Shown: in pieces, positions 25,201 through 32,290 of the stretch | Position numbering within the stretch: the stretch's first letter is position 1 | How the letters are laid out: each line of letters opens with the position of its first letter | Source of the DNA: Bacillota bacterium | Lineage (GTDB): Bacteria; Bacillota; Clostridia; Acetivibrionales; JAEZXR01 | Direction of reading: 5' to 3' | NCBI GenBank assembly: GCA_023419605.1 | Contig: JAEZXR010000008.1 | Coordinates: 10,160-74,159 of the forward strand | DNA length: 64,000 nucleotides | The notes under the pieces: model-generated | Database searches by the model: none | Told to the model about the DNA's origin: nothing | Seen by the model: only the letters and a program-made list of their open reading frames with translations | Position numbers and translations under genes: made by a program

Positions 25201-25353
25201 GGCCTGCCTGTCTCCCTGCAAAGCTTCTTCAACAGTGGTAAAGGGCATTAAGGTGGCATGGGCATCCATACGGTTCACCTGGAATATTTCCGGGTTGTTA
25301 TTCCATTCAGGATAGCCGTTCTCCGGCGGAATATAATTATATTTCGGTAACAA
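22234..25353 (-). CDS. lacZ: Beta-galactosidase, glycoside hydrolase family 2
   Basis: This 1039-residue enzyme hydrolyses terminal beta-galactosides. The domains run in LacZ order: sugar-binding jelly roll (about 50-220), immunoglobulin-like domain, TIM barrel (about 330-620), and C-terminal domains. The acid/base Glu is in IIWSLGNESYGG and the nucleophile Glu in ILCEYSHAMGN. The start is TTG 25353 after GGGAGGTG. There is no signal peptide, so it works in the cytoplasm on imported sugar. It is transcribed alone toward ridA. Confidence 0.96.
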   Translation of the reverse strand: MLPKYNYIPPENGYPEWNNNPEIFQVNRMDAHATLMPFTTVEEALQGDRQASCYYQSLNGSWKFSFAEVPENRIRNFYETSYDCSHWKEIKVPGHWQLQGYDYPQYINVRYPWHGKEDILPPQVPVKYNPVGSYIRTFTLPESWKGQPVYISFQGVESAFYVWVNGDRVGYSEDSFTPAEFDITPYLIEGENKLAVEVYRWSDASWLEDQDFWRLSGIFRDVYLYSTPVHHIYDFSVHTDLDDDYENAQLKIKTKVVNYYRGKTGRMSVEAMLYDRDGKPVLSAPAITEVSIDGDYAREVQNSRLIEKPHKWSAEAPYLYTLVLSLKDENGTLIETESCKVGFRRFEIKDGLMKINGHRIVFRGVNRHEFDVEAGRAVTLEHMIKDIKLMKQYNINAVRTSHYPNHPQWYDLCDEYGLYVIDETNLETHGTWSYDRDSLDTAVPGSKPEWTGAVLDRCNSMLQRDKNHPSIIIWSLGNESYGGDNFIKMHDFLKAADPSRVIHYEGIFHFRRSEAASDIESQMYTRPADVEKYAKFHAAKPFILCEYSHAMGNSCGNLFKYWELFDKYPILQGGFIWDWIDQAIKTKTPDGREYFAYGGDFGDTPNDGNFCGNGLIFADRTVSPKIFEVKKCYESVKFEAEDLTTGQIRITNKFLFTNLREFDLVWSIAENGTPIAHGHSAADIEPGTAGMVTLPYAWPHTAAADAEFLLTVSLVLREATPWAEKGHEIAFEQYVLPVEKVQSPVTLQYPELTLEEAADRLLLHGPEFSVEFSTSSGDLISYRFRNVELLHAPFVPNFWRACTDNDRGNKLPERCGTWRNAGQNRKLTALFIEKQDSRATLRAEFILPTTTPSLCKVEYQVYGDGTIQVREELHPGEGLPEIPEVGMLVPLDGAFGNLAWYGKGPHESYWDRATGAKTGLYTGTAAEQLVPYLKPQECGNKTEVRWITLTNSEGIGIRISGQPTVEVNALPYTPLELEEADHAYKLPEYGKVVLRVNHRQMGIGGDDSWGAITHPEFTLYANRSYSYSFTLKGINIKTV

Positions 25354-25397
25354 TCAAAAACACCTCCCACGAGTTTGAACGTCTGTAACGCATGTTT

Positions 25398-25406
25398 ATT
25401 ATATCA
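25398..25406 (-). promoter_or_regulatory. Extended -10 promoter element for lacZ
   Basis: On the minus strand TGATATAAT (extended -10) lies about 45 bases before the TTG start. No good -35 is visible at the correct distance, as is common for extended -10 promoters. Confidence 0.45.
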
Positions 25407-25547
25407 TTTGTTGATGCAGAGACCTATATCAATATTTGAATGGAATATTAATATTTTAATATAAAGCCATAAGGTGCCGGTTTTAAGCAGAAAAAGAGAG
25501 CAAAAGCGATTGACAATTCACAGGAAATATACAGTATTTCCACAAAG

Positions 25548-25608
25548 TTATACACAGAGTTATTAACATAATGTGGACAACTTTTCGAAAATTCAAAACT
25601 TATCAACA
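25548..25608. other. Cluster of four DnaA-box-like 9-mers
   Basis: TTATACACA (25548-25556), TTATTAACA (25560-25568), TTGTCCACA on the minus strand (25572-25580) and TTATCAACA (25600-25608) resemble the DnaA box TTATNCACA within 61 bases of AT-rich sequence. There is no dnaA, dnaN or other origin gene in the window, so a DnaA-titrating or regulatory cluster is more likely than an origin. Confidence 0.4.
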
Positions 25609-25662
25609 GGTACTTACTATTTTATGCAGTAAACGAGAAAAAATTGAGAAAAAATGTTTACA

Positions 25663-25691
25663 TTGACAAGTTATAGTGTATATAATATTAT
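25663..25691 (+). promoter_or_regulatory. Sigma-A promoter for a short antisense RNA
   Basis: TTGACA (25663-25668), a 17-base spacer and TATTAT (25686-25691). Transcription should begin near 25698 and run into the 3' half of the minus-strand peptide gene. Confidence 0.7.
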
Positions 25692-25697
25692 AGACAT

Positions 25698-25768
25698 GAC
25701 AAAAGAGAGCTAATGCTCTCTTTTGTGTAGCGATTTTGAACGTCTCTTTGGGGCGTTCTTTCTTTTTG
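25698..25768 (+). ncRNA. Candidate antisense RNA (type I antitoxin)
   Basis: A consensus promoter upstream and an intrinsic terminator at 25738-25767 define an RNA of about 70 bases with no reading frame of note. It starts in a 12-bp hairpin (ACAAAAGAGAGC and its complement, loop TAAT) and overlaps the last 20 codons and stop of the convergent 44-residue peptide gene. This matches the layout of txpA/RatA-type toxin-antitoxin pairs. Expression is inferred, not seen. Confidence 0.6.
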
Positions 25769-25844
25769 CGTACAATAGAAGAATGGGTGAAAGAGCCACG
25801 ACGATGCTGGAAATGCCTTTAATGATTTCAGCCAAAGTCTCCAT
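25710..25844 (-). CDS. 44-residue hydrophobic peptide, candidate type I toxin
   Basis: ATG 25844 is preceded by AAAGGAGG at 7 bases. The peptide has a short N-terminus, one membrane segment (EIIKGISSIVVALSPILLLY) and a basic tail (KRKNAPKRRSKSLHKREH). This is the layout of small holin-like toxins of type I systems (TxpA/BsrG class). The gene is too short for ordinary gene calling. A minus-strand promoter lies upstream and a convergent antisense RNA overlaps its 3' half. I do not recognise a specific family by sequence; a small membrane peptide without toxin activity is the alternative. Confidence 0.6.
   Translation of the reverse strand: METLAEIIKGISSIVVALSPILLLYAKRKNAPKRRSKSLHKREH
25738..25767 (+). 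terminator. Plus-strand terminator of the antisense RNA
   Basis: GAACGTCTC pairs with GGGGCGTTC (9 bp with two G-U pairs, loop TTT) followed by TTTCTTTTT. On the minus strand the wobble pairs become mismatches, so the signal is specific for plus-strand transcripts. Confidence 0.75.
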
Positions 25845-25927
25845 GGACACACCTCCTTTATGACGCATTTCTGCATCTCACCTCCAGGGAGTGACAATGG
25901 TGTGTTGACGTAAAACCGCTTGTATAT

Positions 25928-25956
25928 ATTTTACAACAAATAGAAGAAATTTACAA
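25928..25956 (-). promoter_or_regulatory. Promoter of the 44-residue peptide gene
   Basis: On the minus strand TTGTAA (25951-25956), a 17-base spacer and TAAAAT (25928-25933). The start point would leave a leader of about 75 bases. Confidence 0.55.
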
Positions 25957-26013
25957 TAACCATTGATGAATTTCAATATTATTTCCTAAAAATTGGGAAT
26001 GGGCTACTGTGTT

Positions 26014-26709
26014 TTATTTGTACAAGTCTGCCGCAAGGCTCTTTAAAATTGGCTCGTTTGTGACTTCGTAATGGGTGTCTTTCTTCACCATAGCGCCCTT
26101 GGAGCATAGCGTATTGAGCGTTCTTAAAAGATGCCTGTAACTGGTGCCTAACAGCTCTGCTATTTGAGTCAGGTTTTCGTCAAACACCATTACACTTTTT
26201 CCATTGCCTTTAACAGTCACACCGGTTGCCAATATATAGCTGGCGATTCTGTTTTCAAGGGGGTAAAGCAGGTTGATGGAGCTGTTTTTGGAGCACCGGT
26301 TTAACTTTCCACCCAGGGAATCGCAAATAAACCGCAAAAATTTAGCATCATCCAATAATAGTTCCCTAACCTTTTCCAAGGGGATGCCGATGCAATAGGT
26401 GTCCTCGATAATTTGGACATTTGAAGTGGCATTCTGTACCTTGATCATCTCCACATCTCCCAGCAGTTGAAGAGGGCCATAAAAGCATAGCAGCAGGGAC
26501 TTTCCATTGCTTAGTGTAGTAAAAACCTTGGCTTTTCCTTCTACCAGGAAAAAGAGGTAATAAATACTTTCATCCTCCCTGCAAATATACTCATTTCTTT
26601 TAAATAGGAACAGCTCCATATAGGGCGTGATATCCTTATTGAAAAATTCTACAATATGATGCTTCGTTATATAGTTGTCCAGCATGGCAAGGTCATTTAT
26701 TTTTTTCAT
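26014..26709 (-). CDS. Crp/Fnr family transcriptional regulator (YeiL-like)
   Basis: The 231-residue protein has an N-terminal cyclic-nucleotide-binding-like beta roll (residues about 25-135; YYLFFLVEGKAKVFTTLSNG) and a C-terminal winged helix (LTQIAELLGTSYRHLLRTL). It lacks the N-terminal Cys cluster of Fnr, so a ligand other than an Fe-S sensor is expected. It is divergent from the YdcZ-type permease pair, and a perfect 18-base palindrome lies between them, which is a natural operator for it. Confidence 0.88.
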   Translation of the reverse strand: MKKINDLAMLDNYITKHHIVEFFNKDITPYMELFLFKRNEYICREDESIYYLFFLVEGKAKVFTTLSNGKSLLLCFYGPLQLLGDVEMIKVQNATSNVQIIEDTYCIGIPLEKVRELLLDDAKFLRFICDSLGGKLNRCSKNSSINLLYPLENRIASYILATGVTVKGNGKSVMVFDENLTQIAELLGTSYRHLLRTLNTLCSKGAMVKKDTHYEVTNEPILKSLAADLYK

Positions 26710-26767
26710 AATCTTATCCTTTTTAGCTCATTCTATGGGTAACGGACGCTAAAGTTTCTTTACTTTA

Positions 26768-26785
26768 CTATGACATATGTCATAG
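26768..26785. promoter_or_regulatory. Crp/Fnr-type operator palindrome
   Basis: CTATGACATATGTCATAG is a perfect 18-base palindrome halfway between the divergent regulator and transporter genes. The TGACA/TGTCA half sites suit Crp/Fnr recognition helices. Confidence 0.65.
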
Positions 26786-26839
26786 CTGATTTCAACTATT
26801 CCATGGTAAATTATATACAAAGCATAAGGAGGGAATGCA

Positions 26840-27262
26840 ATGTATAATTTAATTTCAATTTTTATCGGTGGTTTAATTTCTATGATGATATTGCTCAATG
26901 GTGTCTTATCAAATGCCACCGGCAACTACACCTCCAGCATAATCATTCATATGGTGGGCCTTTTTTCTATTATTGTGGTTCTTTTGCTGACGAAATCAAA
27001 ATTTAAGCTTCAGAAAGGCATTCCATTGTACTTATATAGTGCAGGTGCTATCGGTGTTTTTACCGTTCTTTTTAACAATTTGAGCTTTGCAGCACTTGGA
27101 GTATCCATCCCCCTCGCGCTGGGGTTGCTGGGACAATCCCTTACATCCATCATCATTGACCATTTCGGTTTGCTGGAAATGAAGGTAATCAAATTTGAGA
27201 AAAAGAAAATCGTGGGCTTACTCATTATTTCTTTGGGAATTGTGGTAATGGCTGTTTTTTAA
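26840..27262 (+). CDS. YdcZ-type (DUF606) small DMT permease subunit 1
   Basis: A 140-residue protein with five membrane spans and the DUF606 look (start MYNLISIFIGGLISMMILLN; GVSIPLALGLLGQSLTS). Members of this family are usually encoded in pairs and form half-size drug/metabolite transporters; the partner follows 13 bases later. AAGGAGGG precedes the ATG. Substrate unknown; regulated presumably by the divergent Crp/Fnr protein. Confidence 0.85.
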   Translation: MYNLISIFIGGLISMMILLNGVLSNATGNYTSSIIIHMVGLFSIIVVLLLTKSKFKLQKGIPLYLYSAGAIGVFTVLFNNLSFAALGVSIPLALGLLGQSLTSIIIDHFGLLEMKVIKFEKKKIVGLLIISLGIVVMAVF

Positions 27263-27275
27263 AGGAGGGTTACGA

Positions 27276-27737
27276 ATGGTCATCTATATACTGATTTCAG
27301 TAGCAGCGGGTGTTTCCGTGGTAGTAGCAAGAACCATTAATTCCAATCTGGCCAATAGGATTGGGACTTTCCAGGGGACTTTTTTTAACTATGTAGTAGG
27401 ATTGATTTTCTCAGGTATATTCCTGATGGTTAGCAGGGAGGCGCTGGGAATGTCTGCCGTGACATTGAAATCAATACCCTGGTGGGCCTACCTGGGCGGC
27501 GCAACAGGTGTTGTAGTCGTTGGGTTATCCAACTATATCACACCGAAGATTTCTGCATTTTATTTAACACTGCTCCTTTTTCTGGGCCAGCTATTGGTAG
27601 GAATTGTTATCGATTATTTTACATTAGGGAAAGTTTCTGTTGGAAAGTTGATTGGAGGACTGTTAGTATTGGGCGGTCTGACATATAATTTAATAATCGA
27701 TAAAAGCCAGGAGATGAAGGTTGCTTCCGAGGAGTAG
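27276..27737 (+). CDS. YdcZ-type (DUF606) small DMT permease subunit 2
   Basis: The 153-residue partner of the previous gene has five membrane spans (VIYILISVAAGVSVVVART; GTFFNYVVGLIFSGIFL; FYLTLLLFLGQLLVGIVIDY). AAAGGAGGG lies before the ATG. The two together would make a ten-span transporter. Confidence 0.85.
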   Translation: MVIYILISVAAGVSVVVARTINSNLANRIGTFQGTFFNYVVGLIFSGIFLMVSREALGMSAVTLKSIPWWAYLGGATGVVVVGLSNYITPKISAFYLTLLLFLGQLLVGIVIDYFTLGKVSVGKLIGGLLVLGGLTYNLIIDKSQEMKVASEE

Positions 27738-27875
27738 AGAATAGCCGGGTATCCGGGAGTATGGCTCTATCAAAGGGAATTCTACGGTTTCCTGGCGAAG
27801 AATAAGGGGTGGCGGCATCTTGTTCCAAAATACCTATGTATCCGTATAAAAAATTCATCGTTAGGAGGAGAAAAT

Positions 27876-28298
27876 ATGAATATAAGCATTCAATATGATT
27901 GTGTAAATATAGATTGGAATTACGTAGCGGAGACCCTAAAAAAAGTTGGAATGGCTTATTTTGAAGGAGAAGTGCATAAAAAGGCTTTTGAAAAAAGCCA
28001 TACGGTTGTGTTTATCTTCGATGGTGACACACTGATTGGTTTTGGCCGTGCGATTTCGGACGGAGTCTACCAGGCTGCAATTTACGATGTAGCCATACTC
28101 CCCGAATATCAGGGTAAAGGAATCGGTAGAATGGTTGTAGACAATATTGTAAGGCGTCTTCCGCAGTGCAATTTCATATTATATGTTTCACCGGGTAAAG
28201 AAACTTTTTATGAGAAGATGAACTTCAGAAAAATGAAGACAGGAATGGCGCTGTTTCTTAATGCCGAAGGGATGCAGGGAAGAGGATTCACGGAATGA
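27876..28298 (+). CDS. GNAT family N-acetyltransferase
   Basis: The 140-residue protein shows the acetyl-CoA binding motif A (AILPEYQGKGIGRMVVDNIV) and the following beta-bulge (NFILYVSPGKETFYEKMNF). It transfers an acetyl group to an unknown amine. TAGGAGGAG precedes the ATG. It follows the permease pair by 138 bases and may be cotranscribed; a hairpin at 28355-28395 closes the unit. Confidence 0.88.
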   Translation: MNISIQYDCVNIDWNYVAETLKKVGMAYFEGEVHKKAFEKSHTVVFIFDGDTLIGFGRAISDGVYQAAIYDVAILPEYQGKGIGRMVVDNIVRRLPQCNFILYVSPGKETFYEKMNFRKMKTGMALFLNAEGMQGRGFTE

Positions 28299-28354
28299 AC
28301 AATTATGTGGCGATACCTTTCCTTTGGTAACATGATGTGTGCAAGAAACATAGT

Positions 28355-28395
28355 ATGAAAAGAACTATAGCAATGTTTGCTATAGTTCTTTTCAT
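28355..28395. terminator. 19-bp perfect hairpin after the acetyltransferase gene
   Basis: ATGAAAAGAACTATAGCAA pairs completely with the sequence at 28377-28395 across the loop TGT. No T run follows outside the stem, so it may be a terminator or a protein or RNA-processing site. Confidence 0.55.
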
Positions 28396-28419
28396 AAAGA
28401 GGATAAAGGGGTGCTAGTT

Positions 28420-29166
28420 GTGGACATTATTACACTTTTACGAAAGTACTTACCTGCGGATGCAAAACTGGTTGCTGCCCAGTACCCACTCATTTCTACC
28501 CCAATTCAAACGGTAGACCTGGATAATGACGGACAAATGGAGATTATACTGGCGTATCAGTGGCAGGGGGCACCTTATTTACTTATTCTTAAAAGAGATA
28601 ACAACCAATGGCGTGAGCTCGGTAGGATAAAAGGACCGGGATACGGCGTCAATTACCTGGCATTGGCGGACATTACGGGTGATGGGAAAAAAGAAATCCT
28701 TATAGGGTGGCAGATCGGGGCAGCATGGAGCCGATTGGATATCTATTCCGTGAGAAACAGCAGGCTGAAGAAAATTGTGTCCAAAGTGTATAGCAGGATT
28801 GAACTTATTCCGCCGGAAAATCATACCCCATATAGAGGTACGTATATAGCATTGTGGAGTCATGTTACGGGAGAGGCTTACGATATTGAAGTGTACGGAT
28901 GGAAGGGTAATGCATTGGTGCCGGCAGAAAATGTGTACCCTTATTACTTTAGAAAAGTAGTGCTGTACTATATGCAAAAGGTAAAGGAAATGCCGGGAGC
29001 AGCATTTTACTGGTACTACCTTGCGGATGCCCAAATCAAAGCAAGGATGCCCCAGGCGGCGTTATACTCCATTGACAGGGGAATGGCACTTCACCTGGAA
29101 TACCCTTCAAAGGCGGACTTTCTCGCCCTCAGGAAAAAAGCGCTTGCGATGATACCATACTTGTAG
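28420..29166 (+). CDS. FG-GAP/VCBS-like repeat protein of unknown function
   Basis: GTG 28420 with AAAGGGG upstream gives 248 residues. Two calcium-binding-like repeat motifs are visible, DLDNDGQMEIILAY at about residue 34 and DITGDGKKEILIGW at about residue 86, as in beta-propeller blades. The C-terminal 70 residues look helical (YYLADAQIKARMPQAALYS), rather like a TPR unit. There is no signal peptide, which is unusual because FG-GAP proteins are normally exported. I do not recognise a named family. Confidence 0.7.
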   Translation: MDIITLLRKYLPADAKLVAAQYPLISTPIQTVDLDNDGQMEIILAYQWQGAPYLLILKRDNNQWRELGRIKGPGYGVNYLALADITGDGKKEILIGWQIGAAWSRLDIYSVRNSRLKKIVSKVYSRIELIPPENHTPYRGTYIALWSHVTGEAYDIEVYGWKGNALVPAENVYPYYFRKVVLYYMQKVKEMPGAAFYWYYLADAQIKARMPQAALYSIDRGMALHLEYPSKADFLALRKKALAMIPYL

Positions 29167-29216
29167 GATTTGGGATAGATAGACCTTGAAGCGATGGTTC
29201 CGATGGCTTTGCAGAT

Positions 29217-29291
29217 AACAATAACGGCCGGATATCCAACTTATTGATCCGGCCGTTACCCTGCCTCAGCTGAGCAGTTTTGATACTTGCT
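29217..29291 (+). repeat. Dispersed hairpin repeat, copy B
   Basis: This matches 11426-11500. The first stem ACGGCCGGAT/ATCCGGCCGT is a perfect 10-bp pair, and a second palindrome (CTGCCTCAGCTGAGCAG) follows. In copy A the same positions still pair in part with different bases. It lies after the FG-GAP-like gene. Confidence 0.55.
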
Positions 29292-29694
29292 ACTATTCAA
29301 TTACACTTCCTCGTGCTTTCCCTAACCGTGGTCTTTATCCCATCTTATGTCTTTGGCGGACTCAGTCCCTTCATTAGCATTTTCTTTAACCCTTAAGGAT
29401 TGTACTATATTTCTACCCCAGTGTTTCAGCTTTAAACAAGAAACTTTTAAATTTGCTATTTCCAACTACAAGTTATGGGAGATGGATAGAAAGAATCGGA
29501 AATGCTCACGAGGAGCCATTACGGTATTTTTATTCCATTCGTATACTCTTTAGGAATTACAGTTTATAAGCAGGATGCTATGGAGTATTTTTCTATAACA
29601 ATTCTTTCTCTAACTACTCGACGTATTTGTATTGTAAAATATTACTAAATAATGCTGAGTGCACTACGTATCTACTGAAAGGGAAAGGTTGATT
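29292..29694. other. AT-rich gap without a recognisable gene
   Basis: About 400 bases between repeat copy B and the isochorismatase-family gene. One short open frame (29347-29553) has no ribosome site and no coding character. No RNA gene or repeat was recognised. The last 60 bases presumably hold the promoter of the next gene. Confidence 0.4.
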
Positions 29695-30288
29695 ATGGAA
29701 GATATGAAATCGAATAACTATAAAAAGGCATTGCTTGTCATTGATATCCAGGAGGACTATACCGGGACAACTGCGAAACCTCCATTCCCCTATAAAGACT
29801 CCGCGAGGTTGATTACAACCGTAAATAAACTCATTGAGGAGGCGTCCAAAAAGGATATCCTTATCCTATACATCCGTCAGGAATTTGATAGTTTTTCCGG
29901 AAAAGCATTTTCCAAACTTGTTGGACACGGAACTGCCATCAAAGGAAGGCCTGGAACCGAATTCGATAAGCGCATCAATATCGTATCCTGTCATTCCTTC
30001 ACAAAGCCGATGCCGGACGCATTTACGAATCCCGAATTGGAAGTGTTTTTGAAGGAGCATGAAGTGAAGGAGCTGTATCTTGTGGGACTGGATGCTGCAG
30101 GTTGCGTCTATTTTACAGCGAAAGGTGCCCTGAAACGGGGGTACGGCGTTTCTATTATTAAAGAGGGTATAGTTTTACTCGCGGAAGAGAAATGGAATCG
30201 TCTTTTGGAGAAGTTTGAACTGGAGGGTATAAAGCCGATAACGAGCCAGGAGTTTTCGGAAAATGGCGACCCTGAATCCAACTATTGA
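29695..30288 (+). CDS. Isochorismatase-family cysteine hydrolase
   Basis: ATG 29695 (MEDMKSNNYKKALLVIDIQE) with GGGAAAGG upstream gives 197 residues. The family triad is visible as Asp17 in VIDIQEDYTG, a Lys in the middle, and the Cys of VGLDAAGCVYFTAKGA. Such enzymes hydrolyse amides or related bonds (nicotinamide, ureidoacrylate, biuret and others). Substrate unknown. It is followed by a strong terminator. Confidence 0.85.
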   Translation: MEDMKSNNYKKALLVIDIQEDYTGTTAKPPFPYKDSARLITTVNKLIEEASKKDILILYIRQEFDSFSGKAFSKLVGHGTAIKGRPGTEFDKRINIVSCHSFTKPMPDAFTNPELEVFLKEHEVKELYLVGLDAAGCVYFTAKGALKRGYGVSIIKEGIVLLAEEKWNRLLEKFELEGIKPITSQEFSENGDPESNY

Positions 30289-30295
30289 AATAAAT

Positions 30296-30330
30296 AAAGG
30301 GTTTGTGAAGTTTCACAAACCCTTTATTTT
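30296..30330. terminator. Bidirectional terminator between hydrolase and tRNA-Ser
   Basis: AAAGGGTTTGTGAA pairs with TTCACAAACCCTTT (14 bp, loop GT), followed by a T run on the plus strand. It also lies just past the 3' end of the minus-strand tRNA. Confidence 0.9.
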
Positions 30331-30420
30331 TGGCGGAGAGAGAGGGATTTGAACCCCCGGTGCACTTTCGTGCACAGCTGATTTCGAGTCAGCTACCTTC
30401 GGCCTCTCGGACATCTCTCC
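30331..30420 (-). tRNA. tRNA-Ser (anticodon CGA)
   Basis: On the minus strand a 90-base class II tRNA begins GGAGAGATGTCCGAGAGG and ends with an encoded CCA. The acceptor stem GGAGAGA/TCTCTCC closes fully with G as discriminator. The anticodon arm GCTGA-CTCGAAA-TCAGC gives CGA, and the long variable arm GTGCACGAAAGTGCAC is typical of serine tRNAs. The T arm contains GGTTCAAATCC. Confidence 0.97.
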
Positions 30421-30486
30421 GTATTTTCAATGGAAAAGGTGATTTTTCTACATCAGAGTAACTGATTTTTACACCTTACGTTTGAT

Positions 30487-30515
30487 ATCATAACAATCCG
30501 GCAACGTTTTGTCAA
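30487..30515 (-). promoter_or_regulatory. Promoter of tRNA-Ser
   Basis: On the minus strand TTGACA (30510-30515), a 17-base spacer and TATGAT (30487-30492), about 60 bases upstream of the mature 5' end. Confidence 0.75.
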
Positions 30516-30609
30516 GAAGAGAAAAAAGGAAGGCATGTCAAGAACGGCTGCTGTTGAATCCAAGGTTTTCTTAACAAATAAAAAGCCTTTCCGGCACTTC
30601 GGTTATCGA

Positions 30610-31104
30610 TCAACGGTCAACAGGAGCAGCACATTCTCCACCGCCGCGCAAAATTTCAACAGCATGCGATAGGACGGGAAGCACGATATGAAGACATTCC
30701 GTTGCTCCCTTTGGACTGCCGGGGAGGTTTATTATAAGTGTTGCCCCTCGAATGCCGGCAGCGGCACGGGAAAGCATGGCACGGTCGGTGATTTTGAGGC
30801 TTCCGGCGCGCATTGCTTCAGGAATACCCGGTGCATTCCGTTGGCACACCGCCATGGTAGCCTCCGGAGTCACATCTCTTGGTGAAAACCCTGTACCACC
30901 TGTTGTAAAAATGACGTCGCAGTCGAGGACATCCGCCATATGAATCATTGTATCACTGAGCATTTGCATATCGTCGGGTAGAATTTCAGCAGCGAGTACC
31001 CGGGCACCGTACTCTTGCATGATCCGGGCAATGGCGGGACCGCTTTCGTCTGTACGCAGGCCCTTGTAACCCTTGTCAGAGGCAGTAATTATGCCTATCT
31101 TCAT
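30610..31104 (-). CDS. Molybdopterin adenylyltransferase-like protein (MogA/MoaB)
   Basis: The 164-residue protein belongs to the MogA/MoaB family that adenylylates molybdopterin before metal insertion. Signatures are GIITASDKGYKGLRTDESGP at the start, FTTGGTGFSPRDVTPEAT, and INLPGSPKGATECL. GGAGGAATAA precedes the ATG on the minus strand. It is divergent from moaA, with which it shares a 227-base intergenic region, and fits the molybdoenzyme cluster downstream. Confidence 0.93.
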   Translation of the reverse strand: MKIGIITASDKGYKGLRTDESGPAIARIMQEYGARVLAAEILPDDMQMLSDTMIHMADVLDCDVIFTTGGTGFSPRDVTPEATMAVCQRNAPGIPEAMRAGSLKITDRAMLSRAAAGIRGATLIINLPGSPKGATECLHIVLPVLSHAVEILRGGGECAAPVDR

Positions 31105-31331
31105 GATTTATTCCTCCAAAAAGTTGTTAACGGTATTATACTAATATACGGTATAAAAAGCAATCTATATAATAGAATCCTGCAAATAGATACGCAAAAT
31201 GGTTAAATATGATGCTTTAAAAGTTCGAACATTTCTGCTACAATTGATTTTAAATCTCTTACCCCCATATACTACACCAGTATCTGTAAATTTAAAAACA
31301 TCGGACAAACCACTCGAAAGGGGATCTGACT

Positions 31332-32288
31332 ATGGAGGATCGTCATGGAAGGAAAATTAGCTATCTCCGGATTTCTATAACCGATCTATGCAATTTACGG
31401 TGCAAGTATTGCAGACCGGAGAACGGCATTCGGAAAATTAATCATGAAGATATTTTACGCATTGAAGAAATTGAGCAAATAGCAAAACACTTTGTGGCAT
31501 TAGGTGTTGATAAAATAAGAATTACCGGCGGGGAGCCCCTTGTAAGAAAAGGAATATTGGCATTAACTGAAAAGTTGGGGAACCTTGAAAACCTGAAAGA
31601 CTTTGCCATGACAACCAACGGGATCCTTTTGAAGGACTATGCAAAGCAATTGAAAAACGCCGGGCTTTCCAGGGTAAACATAAGTATTGATACTCTGGAT
31701 GCAAGGAAATACTTTTCCATTACGAGGGGAGGAAATATCAGGAACGTGCTGGAAGGTATAGAGGAAGCAAAAAAAGCCGGGCTCTATCCGATAAAACTGA
31801 ATGTGGTGCTTATAGGGGGATTTAATGATAATGAAGTAGAGGATTTTGTTAACCTTACAAGGAATGAAGAGATGGATGTCCGGTTTATTGAACTGATGCC
31901 CGTGGGGGAAGTTTGCAGCTGGTCGGAAGATAAGTTTATTTCCTTTACGGAAGTATTGAACAAAGTAAAAGAGTTAGAGCCGGTGCCAAATGAAGATATT
32001 TCTTCTCCGGCAGCCTATTACCGGTTACCCAACGCAAAGGGGAGGATAGGATTTATCAGCGCAAGGTCTTGCAAGTTTTGTCAATATTGTAACAGAGTCC
32101 GGTTAACTGCTGACGGAAGGTTAAAACCCTGTCTCCATTCAAACGAGGAAATTAATATAAAAGAGCCCTTGAGAAAAGGAGAAGATATAGAGAAAATGAT
32201 TCGAAACGCAATATTTCAAAAACCCCAGGCCCATAAGTTGGAATACCGGCAATATGCCTATAGAAATATGGTAGAGATAGGAGGGTAA
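31332..32288 (+). CDS. moaA: GTP 3',8-cyclase MoaA (radical SAM)
   Basis: MoaA makes the first molybdopterin precursor from GTP. The radical-SAM cluster motif is CNLRCKYC near residue 17-24, the second cluster is in CKFCQYCNRVRLTADGRL with a following C, and the C-terminus ends with the functional double glycine (MVEIGG). At 318 residues it is of normal length. AAAGGGGATC lies before the ATG. moaC follows after 2 bases. Confidence 0.96.
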   Translation: MEDRHGRKISYLRISITDLCNLRCKYCRPENGIRKINHEDILRIEEIEQIAKHFVALGVDKIRITGGEPLVRKGILALTEKLGNLENLKDFAMTTNGILLKDYAKQLKNAGLSRVNISIDTLDARKYFSITRGGNIRNVLEGIEEAKKAGLYPIKLNVVLIGGFNDNEVEDFVNLTRNEEMDVRFIELMPVGEVCSWSEDKFISFTEVLNKVKELEPVPNEDISSPAAYYRLPNAKGRIGFISARSCKFCQYCNRVRLTADGRLKPCLHSNEEINIKEPLRKGEDIEKMIRNAIFQKPQAHKLEYRQYAYRNMVEIGG

Positions 32289-32290
32289 AA

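Noticed and set aside
25501..25660. Replication origin
   Set aside because: DnaA-like boxes are present but there are no dnaA, dnaN, rpmH or gidA genes nearby.
29347..29553. 68-codon open frame in an intergenic gap
   Set aside because: No ribosome site, poor codon character and no similarity to any family I know.
31105..31331. Possible Moco riboswitch ahead of moaA
   Set aside because: The 227-base divergent region lacks the Moco RNA consensus and has no terminator-like fold.
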